Origin: Moniliophthora roreri
Taxonomy: Eukaryota > Basidiomycota > Agaricomycetes > Agaricales > Marasmiaceae
DNA: 64,000 nucleotides
Reading direction: 5' to 3'
Assembly (NCBI GenBank): GCA_001466705.2
Contig: LATX02000186.1
Coordinates: 434,001 to 498,000, forward strand
Below are positions 55,004-64,000 of the stretch, one piece after another. Position numbers and translations under genes: made by a program. The stretch's first letter is position 1; every line of letters begins with the position of its first letter. Below the pieces are notes generated by a model. That model made no database searches. It was not told where the DNA came from and saw only the letters and a list, made by a program, of their open reading frames with translations.

Positions 55004-58000
55004 TCATATGATACAATATTTGTTGGAGTGGCCCAGAGCATATTCAAACCTAAGTTCATCAACATCCATAGTGGTGGTTGAGGCAGTGTCAGAAATATCA
55101 GTGGCAGATAGTGATGGTGGAGGACATGATTGAGATAGCGATGAGAGTAAGAGAAATGATGGTAAAGTTGAGAGGATGAGAGGAGTTGGATATGATGGTG
55201 GGCTGTTTTCTGAGGTAAGTATTGACAGATGTGAATCGGTTTTTATAGGTAGAGGGAATTGGATATTCTCTATCTCAATTCCATTCTCTTCTTCAGGTTC
55301 TAGCAGATCTTTTGTGCCTTTTATGAGTTCAGAGATCGAACAGATGCCCAGTAAGTTGAAGTACTCACTTAAGCATGGCTTATCACTAAGTTCCTGATAG
55401 AAAAGCCATGTTTTATTGCCCAAGCTCCACTCGACTTCGAAACTGGCATTCTCTCTCTCTTTTCTGAGTGCAAAAGTATTTTCTCAATCTTCCATTGACC
55501 TTCAGCCTCTGGTGTTTCTCCTAATTGTGAGGGTAATCAGCCAGGAAATCTGTGATTGTCGTTAGGGACATGTGCTTATAGTAGAGATGAATGAAATACT
55601 GGGTGGATACCTTTTTGCAAGTACTCAGCAGGTAAATCTATCTTGAATGAATGATTTTCAAAGTCCTTTAGGATTCTGTATAGTCCAACATATCATGGAA
55701 TAAGCTTGCGAGTGAGTCCTTTCAGGAACATCAGATTTTTTGTTGACACATACACAAGCTCACCCTCCTTGAACAGTTCATAGTGCTACTTACAGTTTGC
55801 AGCTTGTACTTGTTTGACATGGGATTTAAGAATACTATCATGTGCCAACATAAGTGCTAAACGTCTTTGCCATGCAAAAACTCTTACCAAAAGGTATTCA
55901 TCTGATACATCTGATGTCCACAACATTAAATGTGGCATCTGTCCAGAATTGAGAAAGAATGGAGCATATCCAGTCGATTCAGAGTGAGCACTGTTGATTG
56001 CAAATTCAATAGATGGAAGTTTTGATACCCAATCCTTCTGGTTCAGAAAAATGCACTGTCTAAGCATTTGTACAATAGTCCAATTAGCTCATTCAGTATA
56101 CTATGTACAAGGTGTTCTTTTCATGCTATTAATACAAAGGAAATACACTCAGAATACTGCTATATATTCACTTCTAGACAACATTCAGAAAATTCTATTG
56201 GTTTCAAGTTGTCATCACATGTTGAAAACAGCAGGCATACTTTGTATTTTAATTTCCAGAAGAGTCTGTGTTTTTTGATAATTTTATAACAATGAAATCA
56301 TAAAATCATCTTTTAGTTTTCTAATTACAAATATACTAGATTTTCTACCTTATAAAATAGTAAGAAAACATTCAGAAAATAAATATAATATCTTGAATTT
56401 TATATTAAAGAAAATAGGTTAAATATAAAAAGAAAACTATATGAAAATTATCTAAAAACTGCTTTAAAACATAGTGTTTCTATATGATTTTCCTACCATT
56501 TTCCTGATGTTTTCCTAGTGTTTTCTCTGACTTTCCCACAATGGAAAATTTGGTATTTTTATCTTATCTTATCAGCATTTTCTGAGCATTTTCAAACAGA
56601 GAAAATTTAATATATTCTCAGCATGGAAATTATTCTAATATATTGTATTATTGATTAATTCTCAGAATTTGAAATTTCCATATCTTTTGCTATTGAAAAT
56701 TTAGCATCCTCCAGACATATTCTTGTTAAGAGGGCACAATTAAAATTTAGAATTTATATATAGTTTTTTAAAAAATTTCTTTGCAAGAAGATTAAGTGTT
56801 TTCTCAATCAGAAAACTATGTTAAAAGAACACCTTATACATAGTAGTAGTGCTGTCAGACTGCAGATGATATGCACTGGACATATTGAGCTTTGTTCCGA
56901 TCAGCTCATGCAGTCGTTTCCAAAATATTGATGTGAAAAGTGAATCCTAGTCACTGACAATCTAACATGGTAGGCCATGTAACTTATATACGTGCTCGAA
57001 CATCAACTCAGTAACCTGATGGGCAGTGTAAGTTGTTTTGCTGGGTACTAGGTGAACCATAGAAGAAAAATGGTCAATAATCACTGTGATTTGGTCATAG
57101 GTTCCATCCTGATTCTTGGATTCAGGTAACAGTCCAACAAAATCAACACCGATAACATTCCAGGGTCTGAAGAGGATTCCTAATGGATAAAGTGGTCCAT
57201 AGAGCTTCTGATTGTCAGATTTTGTTAGCTTGCACACATGGCAAGACTCACAGTATGACCATACATCTGCTACTATGTCTTTCTACCAAACATAATCTCT
57301 CAAGTAATTAACAGTCTTGAATGCTCCCAAATGGGCTAGAATTGAGTGGGCTTCTGAAATGAGCACTTCCTGGATGCTTCTTTGGTTAATGAGGATGTAG
57401 GGGATGCAAAGAACCTTAGATAGCTCTGAATACTTTAGATATATAAGTCTGTGTGGTGTGACTTCAAAATTTTTGAAATCCTTTGGTTTTTCTAGGATTT
57501 TCTTGAAGAAAAGGTCTTTACTATACTTGTCTTTGATAAACAAGTGGATATCAATGCCTCCAGATGCATTGGAAACAACATCTATTAATGAGGGTGTCAA
57601 GAGTGATGAGCTGGCATCAATGGCTGTGCCAGAAACAGTGTCCTCAGAGTTTGCCAGATTGTAGTAACTATTCCCACGGTCCTGTACAGCTGGCACTGTT
57701 AAGGTTTGTTCCTCTTTCTGTGTGTCTGTCATGCTCATTTGGGGTGTCCCCATCTCTTTTCGAGTACTATAACCCAGAATCCTAATAACAAGTCATTCTT
57801 TTCTCTCATTTCCCTTGTGTGAGCCCTTAGGATCAAGAAAACCTGTGTGTTCTGGTGAGTGCTACTCCCGCCCTCCTGTGCACATTTAGAGCTGCTAACA
57901 TGTACAAAAGACTTCATACACTTAGCAAACTCTTTGGAAGTCTCTGGACCACTAGAATTGGCACTTTTAGAGTTCACCCAAGGTGAATAGCGCATAGAAG

Positions 58001-59169
58001 AACACATGGCATTGGCTTCAACTCCAGTGAATAGTGGCATTGTGATGCCATATGCCTCAAGATGGTCATTTTCAACATTGTCATCATGGTAGGTGTATTC
58101 CAAATGAGAACAAATGGTACCTGGTGCATTGTTTGTATATATCCATGACAACACATCTGACAACACATTCTCTTCCCTAGGAACATACATAATATCAAAA
58201 TTGAACTCAGACATCTTTTCAAGCCATCATGCTTGACATCCAGTAATGTTTTACTGTTTCATCAAGTGTACTAACCCTTTATAATCTGTTATCCAGGTAA
58301 ACTTAATACCTTGAAGAATGTCATGGTAACAAAGCATAGTCTTGAGACCAGCCAACATTTCAAGTTCATGTACAGTGTAATTCTGCTGGGCAGAGTTCAA
58401 CTTAGCTGAATAAAATGCTGACACATGAGCAGTTTTCCAGTCATTCCCTTGAGATACAACACTGGCAACACTTGCAGAACTAGCATTAGTTACCAACCAA
58501 ATTAGTTGATGTTCTGAAGAATAATCTAATGGTACTCATGAGTGATTTCTGTGTTTCTCAACTATTTCTTTGATCTCATCAAACACTTGTTGTTTGGTAA
58601 AGGTCCATCGAAATGTAGATGCATTTGCTGTAAGAGAATGCAATATTCCCATAGGTGCTCGGATTCAAGGTAAGTCATCTGCAAGAAAACCTACAGCACT
58701 GAGAAAACCAGAGACTAGTTCTTTTGATGTGGGAACCTTCTAATTTGCAATTGCATCAACTTTTGCAGGATCCATGTGAATACCATTGTCATTGATAATG
58801 TGGCCAAGTAAGGTGAGTTCCTTTGCTAGGAAATTTAACTTCTTTTCATTCAGAAATAACTTTTCTCGTTTCAGAACATCGACAATTTGTTTTACGTGGC
58901 GTATATGGTCTTCGAGAGTATCTGAGTAAATCACAATATCATTAAGATACACATCCATAAAGACTCCAATGAATGGTGCAAATATGTGGTTCATTAGTGC
59001 CTGGTAAGTAGCTCCTGCATTACAATCTCCTTGTTGAATGACATAACTGATCATGTTTCCATCAGGGGTAGATACTGAGGTGCAGTCTACATGCTCAGGA
59101 ATGACCCTAATCTGTTCGTAGGTGTCTTTTCCATCTATAATACTATGGAATTTGTGCTTTGCCACCTGC
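55004..59169 (-). pseudogene. Gypsy-3 pol fragment (RT-RNase H-IN-chromodomain), decayed
   Basis: RT begins mid-domain: KHKFHSIIDGKDTYEQIRVI, NMISYVIQQGDCNAGATYQA, then FMDVYLNDIVIYSDT, in which the catalytic YxDD reads YLND (AAT at 58,941-58,943). RT/RNase H connection: LLGHIINDNGIHMDPAKVDA; RNase H-like: WLVTNASSASVASVVSQG, YTVHELEMLAGLKTML. Integrase: AHSILAHLGAFKTVNYLRDY, CESCHVCKLTKSDN, VIGVDFVGLLPESKNQDGTY, ITVIIDHFSSMVHLVPSK. Then the MITE, then WVSKLPSIEFAINSAHSEST. The tail GQWKIEKILSH with WSLGNKTWLFYQELSD is chromodomain-like. Stops include TAG at expected Trp (58,740 region) and TGA at expected Arg. Confidence 0.85.
56099..56845. mobile_element. CACTA-type MITE, copy 1 (747 bp)
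   Basis: The terminal inverted repeats read TACTATGTACAAGGTGTTC on the left and the complement of CTTATACATAGTA on the right, a CACTA end with both outer bases changed. The 3-bp target duplication GTA is at 56,096-56,098 and 56,846-56,848. The interior is very AT-rich without coding capacity. It interrupts the Gypsy-3 integrase. Copy 2 at 60,495 has exactly the same length. Confidence 0.9.
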
Positions 59170-59596
59170 TGTTAGGACTATGCAGGTGGAACGGGAAGCA
59201 CAGCTGAACGACTAGGGAAAGTCATGCGAGGAGTACTGTATGCAGGTGTGTTTGCTCAAGCTATCAGCAACAGCCCTACTGCCTATGGCAAGGAGTCACA
59301 CGAGATGAGGGGTCTTGTGTGAGGAGTGATTCAGACAGGAGATTGCATAGAACAACATTAATCTTCTACTTGAGTATTGCAGTATTATACATGCATCTTA
59401 TATACTAAGTAGACTATGGCAATGAGGCCAGCACATGTACCTACATGAGGACTTTGTGGAACATGCTGCAAGAGAGTGTGCTGCAGGTATAGAATTGCAG
59501 AGAATGGAAGGAACACGAGAGTAGGAATGTGTATGCAGGGTTAGCTGCCCTAATACCTCATATGAGGGTTCTCAGCTGAGAGGTATGGGTGTAACA
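59170..59596 (-). repeat. Gypsy-4 3' LTR
   Basis: 427 bp starting TGTTAGGACTATGCAGG and ending GGTGTAACA on the plus strand (TGTTA...TAACA ends). The second LTR is outside the window, so the boundaries rest on the TG/CA ends, the polypurine tract and the abrupt start of Gypsy-3 coding sequence at 59,165. Confidence 0.75.
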
Positions 59597-59722
59597 GTAT
59601 CCCCCCCTTAGGTTCCGACCCTGGAGGAACATCATAAAAAAGGAAACAAATGGAACAATGCAGAAGAATGATGTGGAAGATGATGGAAGGAAATTGCCAC
59701 GTAGCTGTGGAAGGGAATAATG

Positions 59723-59730
59723 TATAAAAA
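59723..59730 (+). promoter_or_regulatory. TATA box for the antisense gene in Gypsy-4
   Basis: TATAAAAA lies about 55 bp upstream of ATG 59,784, with a CT-rich stretch (AACCCCTCAAGTCTCAACA) just before the start, as is common in fungal promoters. It reads opposite to the retrotransposon. Confidence 0.5.
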
Positions 59731-59783
59731 GGAAAACCCGAAAAACTTATAACCCATCACAACCCCTCAAGTCTCAACATGCA

Positions 59784-60490
59784 ATGTCAGCCAATGCATC
59801 TTCAAGCACCCAACCAAGTGCTGACAGCTACAAGACTGCAGAGGAGTACCCAGCTTCCACCATTTCTGACCTTGGTGGCCATACATATCCTCGGCTGATT
59901 TGCACCTGGAATGACCCAGAGGTGCTCAAGGCAATGTCTCTAGACATGCCAATTGTCAAATTCCCAGCCAAGGTTCCTGAACCTGAGTTCCCCCCTCTTC
60001 CTGTTTGCAAACTAGGTGAGAGCACTACTCAGCTCATGCAAAGGTGGCAGGCACTGCGTGGAGCTGACTCAAGGTGGACTGGCTAGCTGCATTAGAAGCC
60101 TGGGAGGAGCAGCTTGCCGACTGGAAGTGATGGCATATCGCGTACAAGGAGATTGAGAACAGCCAGATTATGGCATAGCTAGAGGAGGTGAAGAAGGCCA
60201 AGAAGGAGTTCCAGGAGGAGAGAGAGCACATTGAACGTGCCAAGAAGGAGAGGGCAGAGAAGGAACGAGTGGAGAGGCTGAAGAGGGAGCAGGAAGAGCA
60301 TGCTCATGTGAGGAACACGATGCCAGCTGCAGGTGAGGGTGATGGAACCTATGAGACACCTCGTGTGAAGCAGTTGGCTGAAGGGAAGAAGGGTAAGGGA
60401 GTCACCAAGTTCAGATTCAATGGTGTTGAAGTACCCTCTCCAGATGCTTTCTGGAAACATGCAAGAAGTTCACCTTCCAAAGGTCAGAAG
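59784..60490 (+). pseudogene. Antisense gene in the env position of Gypsy-4 (coiled-coil protein)
   Basis: ATG 59,784 starts MSANASSSTQPSADSYKTAE, then GGHTYPRLICTWNDPEVLKA, PIVKFPAKVPEPEFPPLPVC and STTQLMQRWQALRG. Past a stop at about 60,084 the sequence continues as LAALEAWEEQLADWK and then, from 60,188, a long charged helix, EVKKAKKEFQEEREHIERAK with KERAEKERVERLKREQEEHA, ending in VTKFRFNGVEVPSPDAFWKH just before the MITE. It reads opposite to the pol gene of the same element. It may encode a nuclear coiled-coil protein; I recall similar Agaricomycete hypothetical proteins but no function. It is broken by at least two stops and by the MITE insertion at 60,495. Confidence 0.55.
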
Positions 60491-60494
60491 CATA

Positions 60495-61241
60495 CACTAC
60501 ATACAAGGTGTTCTTTTCATGCTATTAATACAAAGGAAATACACTCAGAATACTGCTATATATTCACTTCCAGACAATATTCAGAAAATTCTATTAGTTT
60601 CAAGCTATCATCACACATTGAAAACAGCAAGCATATTCTGTATTTTAATTTCTAGAAAAGTCTGTGTTTTTTAATAATTTTACAACAATAGAATTATAAA
60701 ATTATCCTTTAGTTTTCTAATTACAAATATACTAGATTTTCTGCCTTATAAAATAGTGAGAAAACATTCAGAAAATAGATATGAAATTTTAAATTTTATA
60801 TCAAGAAAAACAGGTTAAATACAAGAGGAAAATTATATGAAAACTATCTAAAAACTGCTGTAAGATATAGTGTTTCCATATGATTTTCCTACTATTTTCC
60901 TAGTGTTTTCCAGATGTTTTCTCTGACTTTCCTACAATAGAAGATTTGAAATTTTTATCTTATCTTATCAGCATTTTCTGAGCATTTTCAACCAGAGAAA
61001 ATTTAATGTTTTCTCAGCATGGAAATCATTCTAATATATTGTATTGTCTATTAATTCTCAGCATTTGAAGATTCTATATCTTTTGTTGTTGAAAATTTAG
61101 CATCCTCCAGACATATTCTTGTTGAGGGGACACAATTAAAATTTAGAATTTATAAATTCTTTTTTAAAAATCTTCATTGCAAGAAGATTAAGTGTTTTCT
61201 CAATCAGAAAACCATGTTAAAAGAACACCTTGTACATAGTG
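60495..61241. mobile_element. CACTA-type MITE, copy 2 (747 bp)
   Basis: Ends are CACTACATACAAGGTGTTC and the complement of CTTGTACATAGTG. The 3-bp target duplication ATA lies at 60,492-60,494 and 61,242-61,244. The body is nearly identical to copy 1 across 747 bp in the same orientation, with no open frame of interest. It interrupts the antisense gene of Gypsy-4. Confidence 0.92.
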
Positions 61242-61425
61242 ATATGAGGGTGGAGCCAGGTCTGAGTGAGAAAGGGGTCTGGACAACAGTGGAGAAGGGG
61301 CAAGGTATGTGGTACAGGTTTTTGCTCAGACGAGGCTGACTAGCAGTAGAATGCGACAATTGCCAGAGATGAAAGAAGAACCCAGTGGCCTGCGAGAGGC
61401 AAATTGAGACGTGAGATGGTCAGAC

Positions 61426-64000
61426 TCAGCTAATCAGTGCCTGCAAGGTGTGCTGATCATTGAAAATCNCTGGAGGTGGAGGCAGTTCAGTGCAGTCAGG
61501 TATTTCAGAGGGGTGGAAGGGTTCAAGCTGAGAGACATGGAAGACTGGATGAATGCCAGAGAGATAGTCAGAGAGACGGATGGTGAAAGCATTGGAGCTG
61601 GGTTGGGCAATAATAGTGAACAGGCCAAGATACTTTTCTGAAAGCTTTTTTGTCGGCCAAGTTGTCTTGATGTTTTTTGTGAGTATATAGACTTGTTGGC
61701 CTACTTGGAAGTCAGGTGCGGGGTTGCATTGATTGTCAGCCAATGTCTTGTATGCATCTTGGGCTGCCTTTATCTCATCGCAGAGAAACTGGTGTACTTC
61801 GTCGAGATTGGTGACATAGTTGTGTGCTTTCTGAGATGCAAGGTGATACTCTGGGTGGACTGTGATATTTGGGTGGTATCTCTTGTTGGCAAAGAAAGAA
61901 GATACACCTGTGGAAGCATTCCGAGCATTGTTGTAAGTGAACTTGGCGAGTGGTAGTAGCATGTCCCAGTTGTCCTGCTAGTAACTGCAGTACATCTGAA
62001 GATACTGCTCAAGGGTCTGGTTTGCCTGTTCGGTCTGTCTGTCGGCTTTGGGGTGATATCTGGAGATGAAGTGCAACTTTATATTGAAGGCCTGCCCTAG
62101 ACTTCGGCTGAAGGAGGAGACAAATTCAGACCTGCAATTGAAGGTGACATAGTTCAGAACTCCATGTTTGGAAAAGACATGGATGACAAAAAGTCATGCA
62201 AGCGTTTCAGAGGTGATTTTTTTTGGTAGGGAAACAAAAATGGCTTGTTTGGAGGTGCAATTGATGATGACTAGGATAGCTGTGTGACCATTGGAATCGG
62301 AGAGTTGTTTGATAAAGTCCATGGAGATGGAGTCTCAAGGTCAGGTTGGAACAGGTAATGGCTTGAGTAACCTGTATGGCTGATGTCTTCGTGACTTGTT
62401 CCTACTACAGTCAGTGCAGGAGCGAACATAATCCTTGACAAAATCTCGGATCCAGGGCCAGGTATACACATGCCTAATGACTGCAAGCATACGATTCTGA
62501 CCAAAGTGTCCAGCAAGAATGTGATTATAGTGATGTCTGCAGACTCAAAGGCATAGGTCCTTGGCCAAGAGCACGAATATTCTATCATCTAGCCTAAGAA
62601 GGCCAGAGTCGTTGATAGTCCATTGGTTGTAACCCTTCTTCATGTGTTGCAATCCTGCAACTGCTTCTGGGTCATGGAGAAGAGAGGAGAGGATGTTGGA
62701 ATGGAGTTTTTCGATGTCTATGAGGACACTTGCTCAGAGAACAGGTTCCTCTAAGTAGGTTGCCCAAAGTGAGGAGATAAGCTGTTCCTCAGTAAATATT
62801 GGCTGAAAGTTCTGTGGATTGACTGACACATAGCCAGTATCCCCCTCTTTAGGGTAGACATCCCAATGTCTAGTTAGAGCATCAGGCTTAGCACTCAATC
62901 TTTCCAGCTGAAAGTGGATTACCATATTGAAGGCTGACAAATACTCAGACCATTGTACCTGTCCTCTAGTGAGAATCTTGGTAGTGGAGAAGTACTCCAA
63001 GTTCTTGTGGTCGGTGACAACGTTAATGGGGTTCAGAGTGCCTTCAAGGTAGTGATGCCAAGTTTTAAACACTTTGAAGATAGCGAGTAACTCTTTGTCA
63101 TGTGTGTCGTAGTTGAGTTCAGCTCCCATAAGGGTTCAGGATAGGAAAGTGACTGGGTGAAGCTCGCCGTTAGAGAGGGTAATGGAAAGGATGGCGGCTA
63201 TAGCATAGTTGGATGTGTCGGTTTCAATTGTGATCAGCCAATCAGGCTCCCAGTGAGTCAATACTGGTGCTCAGGTGAAAGCCTTCTTGAGGTCAACAAA
63301 CACCTTCTGAGCTTCAGGCCCCCAGTTCCATTTGATGTCTTTTCGGGTGAGTCAGGTGAGAGGGATGGTGATGTCGGAGTAGCCATAGATGAAACGACAG
63401 TAGAAGTTGCAGAACCCAAGGAAGGATTGGTCATCTTTGATTTTACAGGGAGTGGGCCAGTCGGTGATAGCTCAGACCTTATCTTTAGCCATCTAGAAAC
63501 CGTCAGGCAAGAGTATGTAGCCAAGGAACTTGCACTCAGATATATGGAACTTGCACTTCTTGGGATTACAGAACAAGCTATGCTTCTTGAGTCATCGAAG
63601 GATCTCCTTGACATGCTTCTCATGGTCGTCCATGTTTTCAGAGTAGATGAGAATGTTGTCAAGGTAGACAACAACACAGACATCCAGCAAGTCAGCAAAA
63701 ATGGACACTATGTACAAGATGTTCTTTTAACATGGTTTTCTGATTGAGAAAACACTTAATCTTCTTGCAATGAAGATTTTTAAAAAAGCATTTATAAATT
63801 CTAGACCCCAAAAGTCCACACACAGGCATAGAGCCCCAGACTTCTTCTTTACAAAGAGTACCGGTGCTTCAAAGAGAGAGCCAGAGGAGGTGATGAATCC
63901 ACTGCAAAGGTTGTCATCTAGGAATTCCCAGAGGGCCTTGAGCTCAGCTTCCAAGAGCAGGTAGACTCAGCCAAGAGGTAGTTGAGCACTATCCTCAAGC
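61426..64000 (-). pseudogene. Gypsy-4 pol fragment (RT-RNase H-IN), decayed
   Basis: From the window end leftwards: RT start ([36 protein letters not shown]), a gap holding the MITE end fragment, then [20 protein letters not shown] with YLDN for YLDD (AAC at 63,655-63,657), and [16 protein letters not shown]. RNase [49 protein letters not shown]. Integrase: about 62,590-62,270, then KFTYNNARNASTGVSSFFAN, QVGQQVYILTKNIKTTWPTK and IHPVFHVSQLEPFHPS. Stops such as those in FT-stop-APVLTHW and FLS-stop-TLMGAEL are TGA at expected CGA. A single ambiguous base N is at 61,469. Confidence 0.85.
63706..63812. mobile_element. CACTA-type MITE end fragment (about 100 bp)
   Basis: Starting CACTATGTACAAGATG, this matches the right end of the 747-bp MITEs in inverted orientation for about 100 bp and then stops abruptly at AAATTCTA, where Gypsy-4 RT sequence resumes. 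There is no second end. Confidence 0.8.

Larger units (their letters stand above)
54450..59169 (-). mobile_element. Gypsy-3: Ty3/Gypsy retrotransposon remnant, interrupted twice
   Basis: Pol is read on the minus strand from 59,169 leftwards. It is interrupted at 56,096-56,848 by a CACTA-type MITE and, at its upstream side, by Gypsy-4 at 59,170. The rest of RT, protease and gag should lie beyond base 64,000. The left boundary is uncertain: coding similarity to Gypsy integrase ends at about 55,004, and 54,450-55,065 holds protein-like text (VSYDVLLL, YGLPTEDVPGYITFACIANV) that may be the end of the polyprotein or an extra gene. No LTR was identified. Confidence 0.65.
59170..64000 (-). mobile_element. 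Gypsy-4: Ty3/Gypsy retrotransposon, 3' part (runs off the window)
   Basis: The 3' LTR (59,170-59,596) lies at the left, followed on its right by CCCCCCTTAGG, the complement of a polypurine tract. An antisense gene, a MITE copy and then pol in minus orientation follow up to the window end. The element is inserted in the RT of Gypsy-3. The 5' LTR and gag lie beyond base 64,000, so the target duplication cannot be checked (left flank CCTGC, 59,165-59,169). Confidence 0.8.

Noticed and set aside
60188..60460. Overlapping minus-strand ORFs rich in Leu, Ser and Pro
   Set aside because: They are shadows of the charged coiled-coil frame on the plus strand.

Overview
The window reads as nuclear DNA from a transposon-rich basidiomycete, most likely an Agaricomycete (mushroom-forming fungus). 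The evidence is short GT-AG introns of about 50-60 bp, host protein families that I know only from Agaricomycetes, and several transposon families typical of that group: Ty3/Gypsy elements with chromodomain-like tails, KDZ/CxC2, CACTA and Tc1/mariner. A Tricholoma-like genome would fit, but I cannot confirm a species. I saw no rRNA or tRNA gene and no CRISPR array.

Bases 1 to about 13.3 kb are comparatively GC-rich and hold host-type genes, mostly decayed. There are three plus-strand copies of an indoleamine 2,3-dioxygenase-like segment (about 180, 4830 and 11010), all broken. Between the first two lies an apparently intact multi-exon MFS transporter of the anion:cation symporter type. A frameshifted and internally deleted COG3 (Golgi tether) pseudogene, an Agaricomycete protein of unknown function (7.56-9.53 kb, minus) and an ankyrin-like gene (11.5-12.4 kb, minus) follow. 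At 13.37-15.5 kb a membrane/ankyrin gene carries its repeats as a tandem array of 99-bp exons and 52-bp introns.

From about 13.3 kb the sequence becomes AT-rich and consists almost entirely of nested mobile elements. A large minus-strand transposase-like gene (17.06-28.0 kb) is split by Gypsy-1 (19,860-26,687, plus; 360-bp LTRs; target duplication TACCC). Next to it, a small plus-strand gene starts at 28,478 and appears to resume at 53.54 kb. The 24.5 kb in between looks like one giant KDZ-type element with related inverted ends full of a CATTCCAATG decamer. Its KDZ transposase gene (50.2-51.9 kb, minus) keeps the CxC2 zinc domain and the C-terminal tail but has lost the catalytic core. Inside it are three multi-exon cargo genes of unknown function, a decayed Tc1/mariner copy, and Gypsy-2 (40,380-47,642, minus; 502-bp LTRs; target duplication ATAAC).

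From about 55 kb to the end a third Gypsy element (minus) is interrupted by a 747-bp CACTA-type MITE and, inside its reverse transcriptase, by Gypsy-4 (minus, 3' LTR 59,170-59,596, running off the window). Gypsy-4 carries a second copy of the same MITE and a third, truncated MITE end at a deletion junction in its own reverse transcriptase.

Three themes stand out. Extra genes sit in the env position of three of the four Gypsy elements. Most premature stops in the elements read as CGA to TGA or TGG to TAG, and catalytic Asp codons have become Asn, which points to C-to-T decay centred on CpG. The layering order of the elements can be read directly from which interrupts which.
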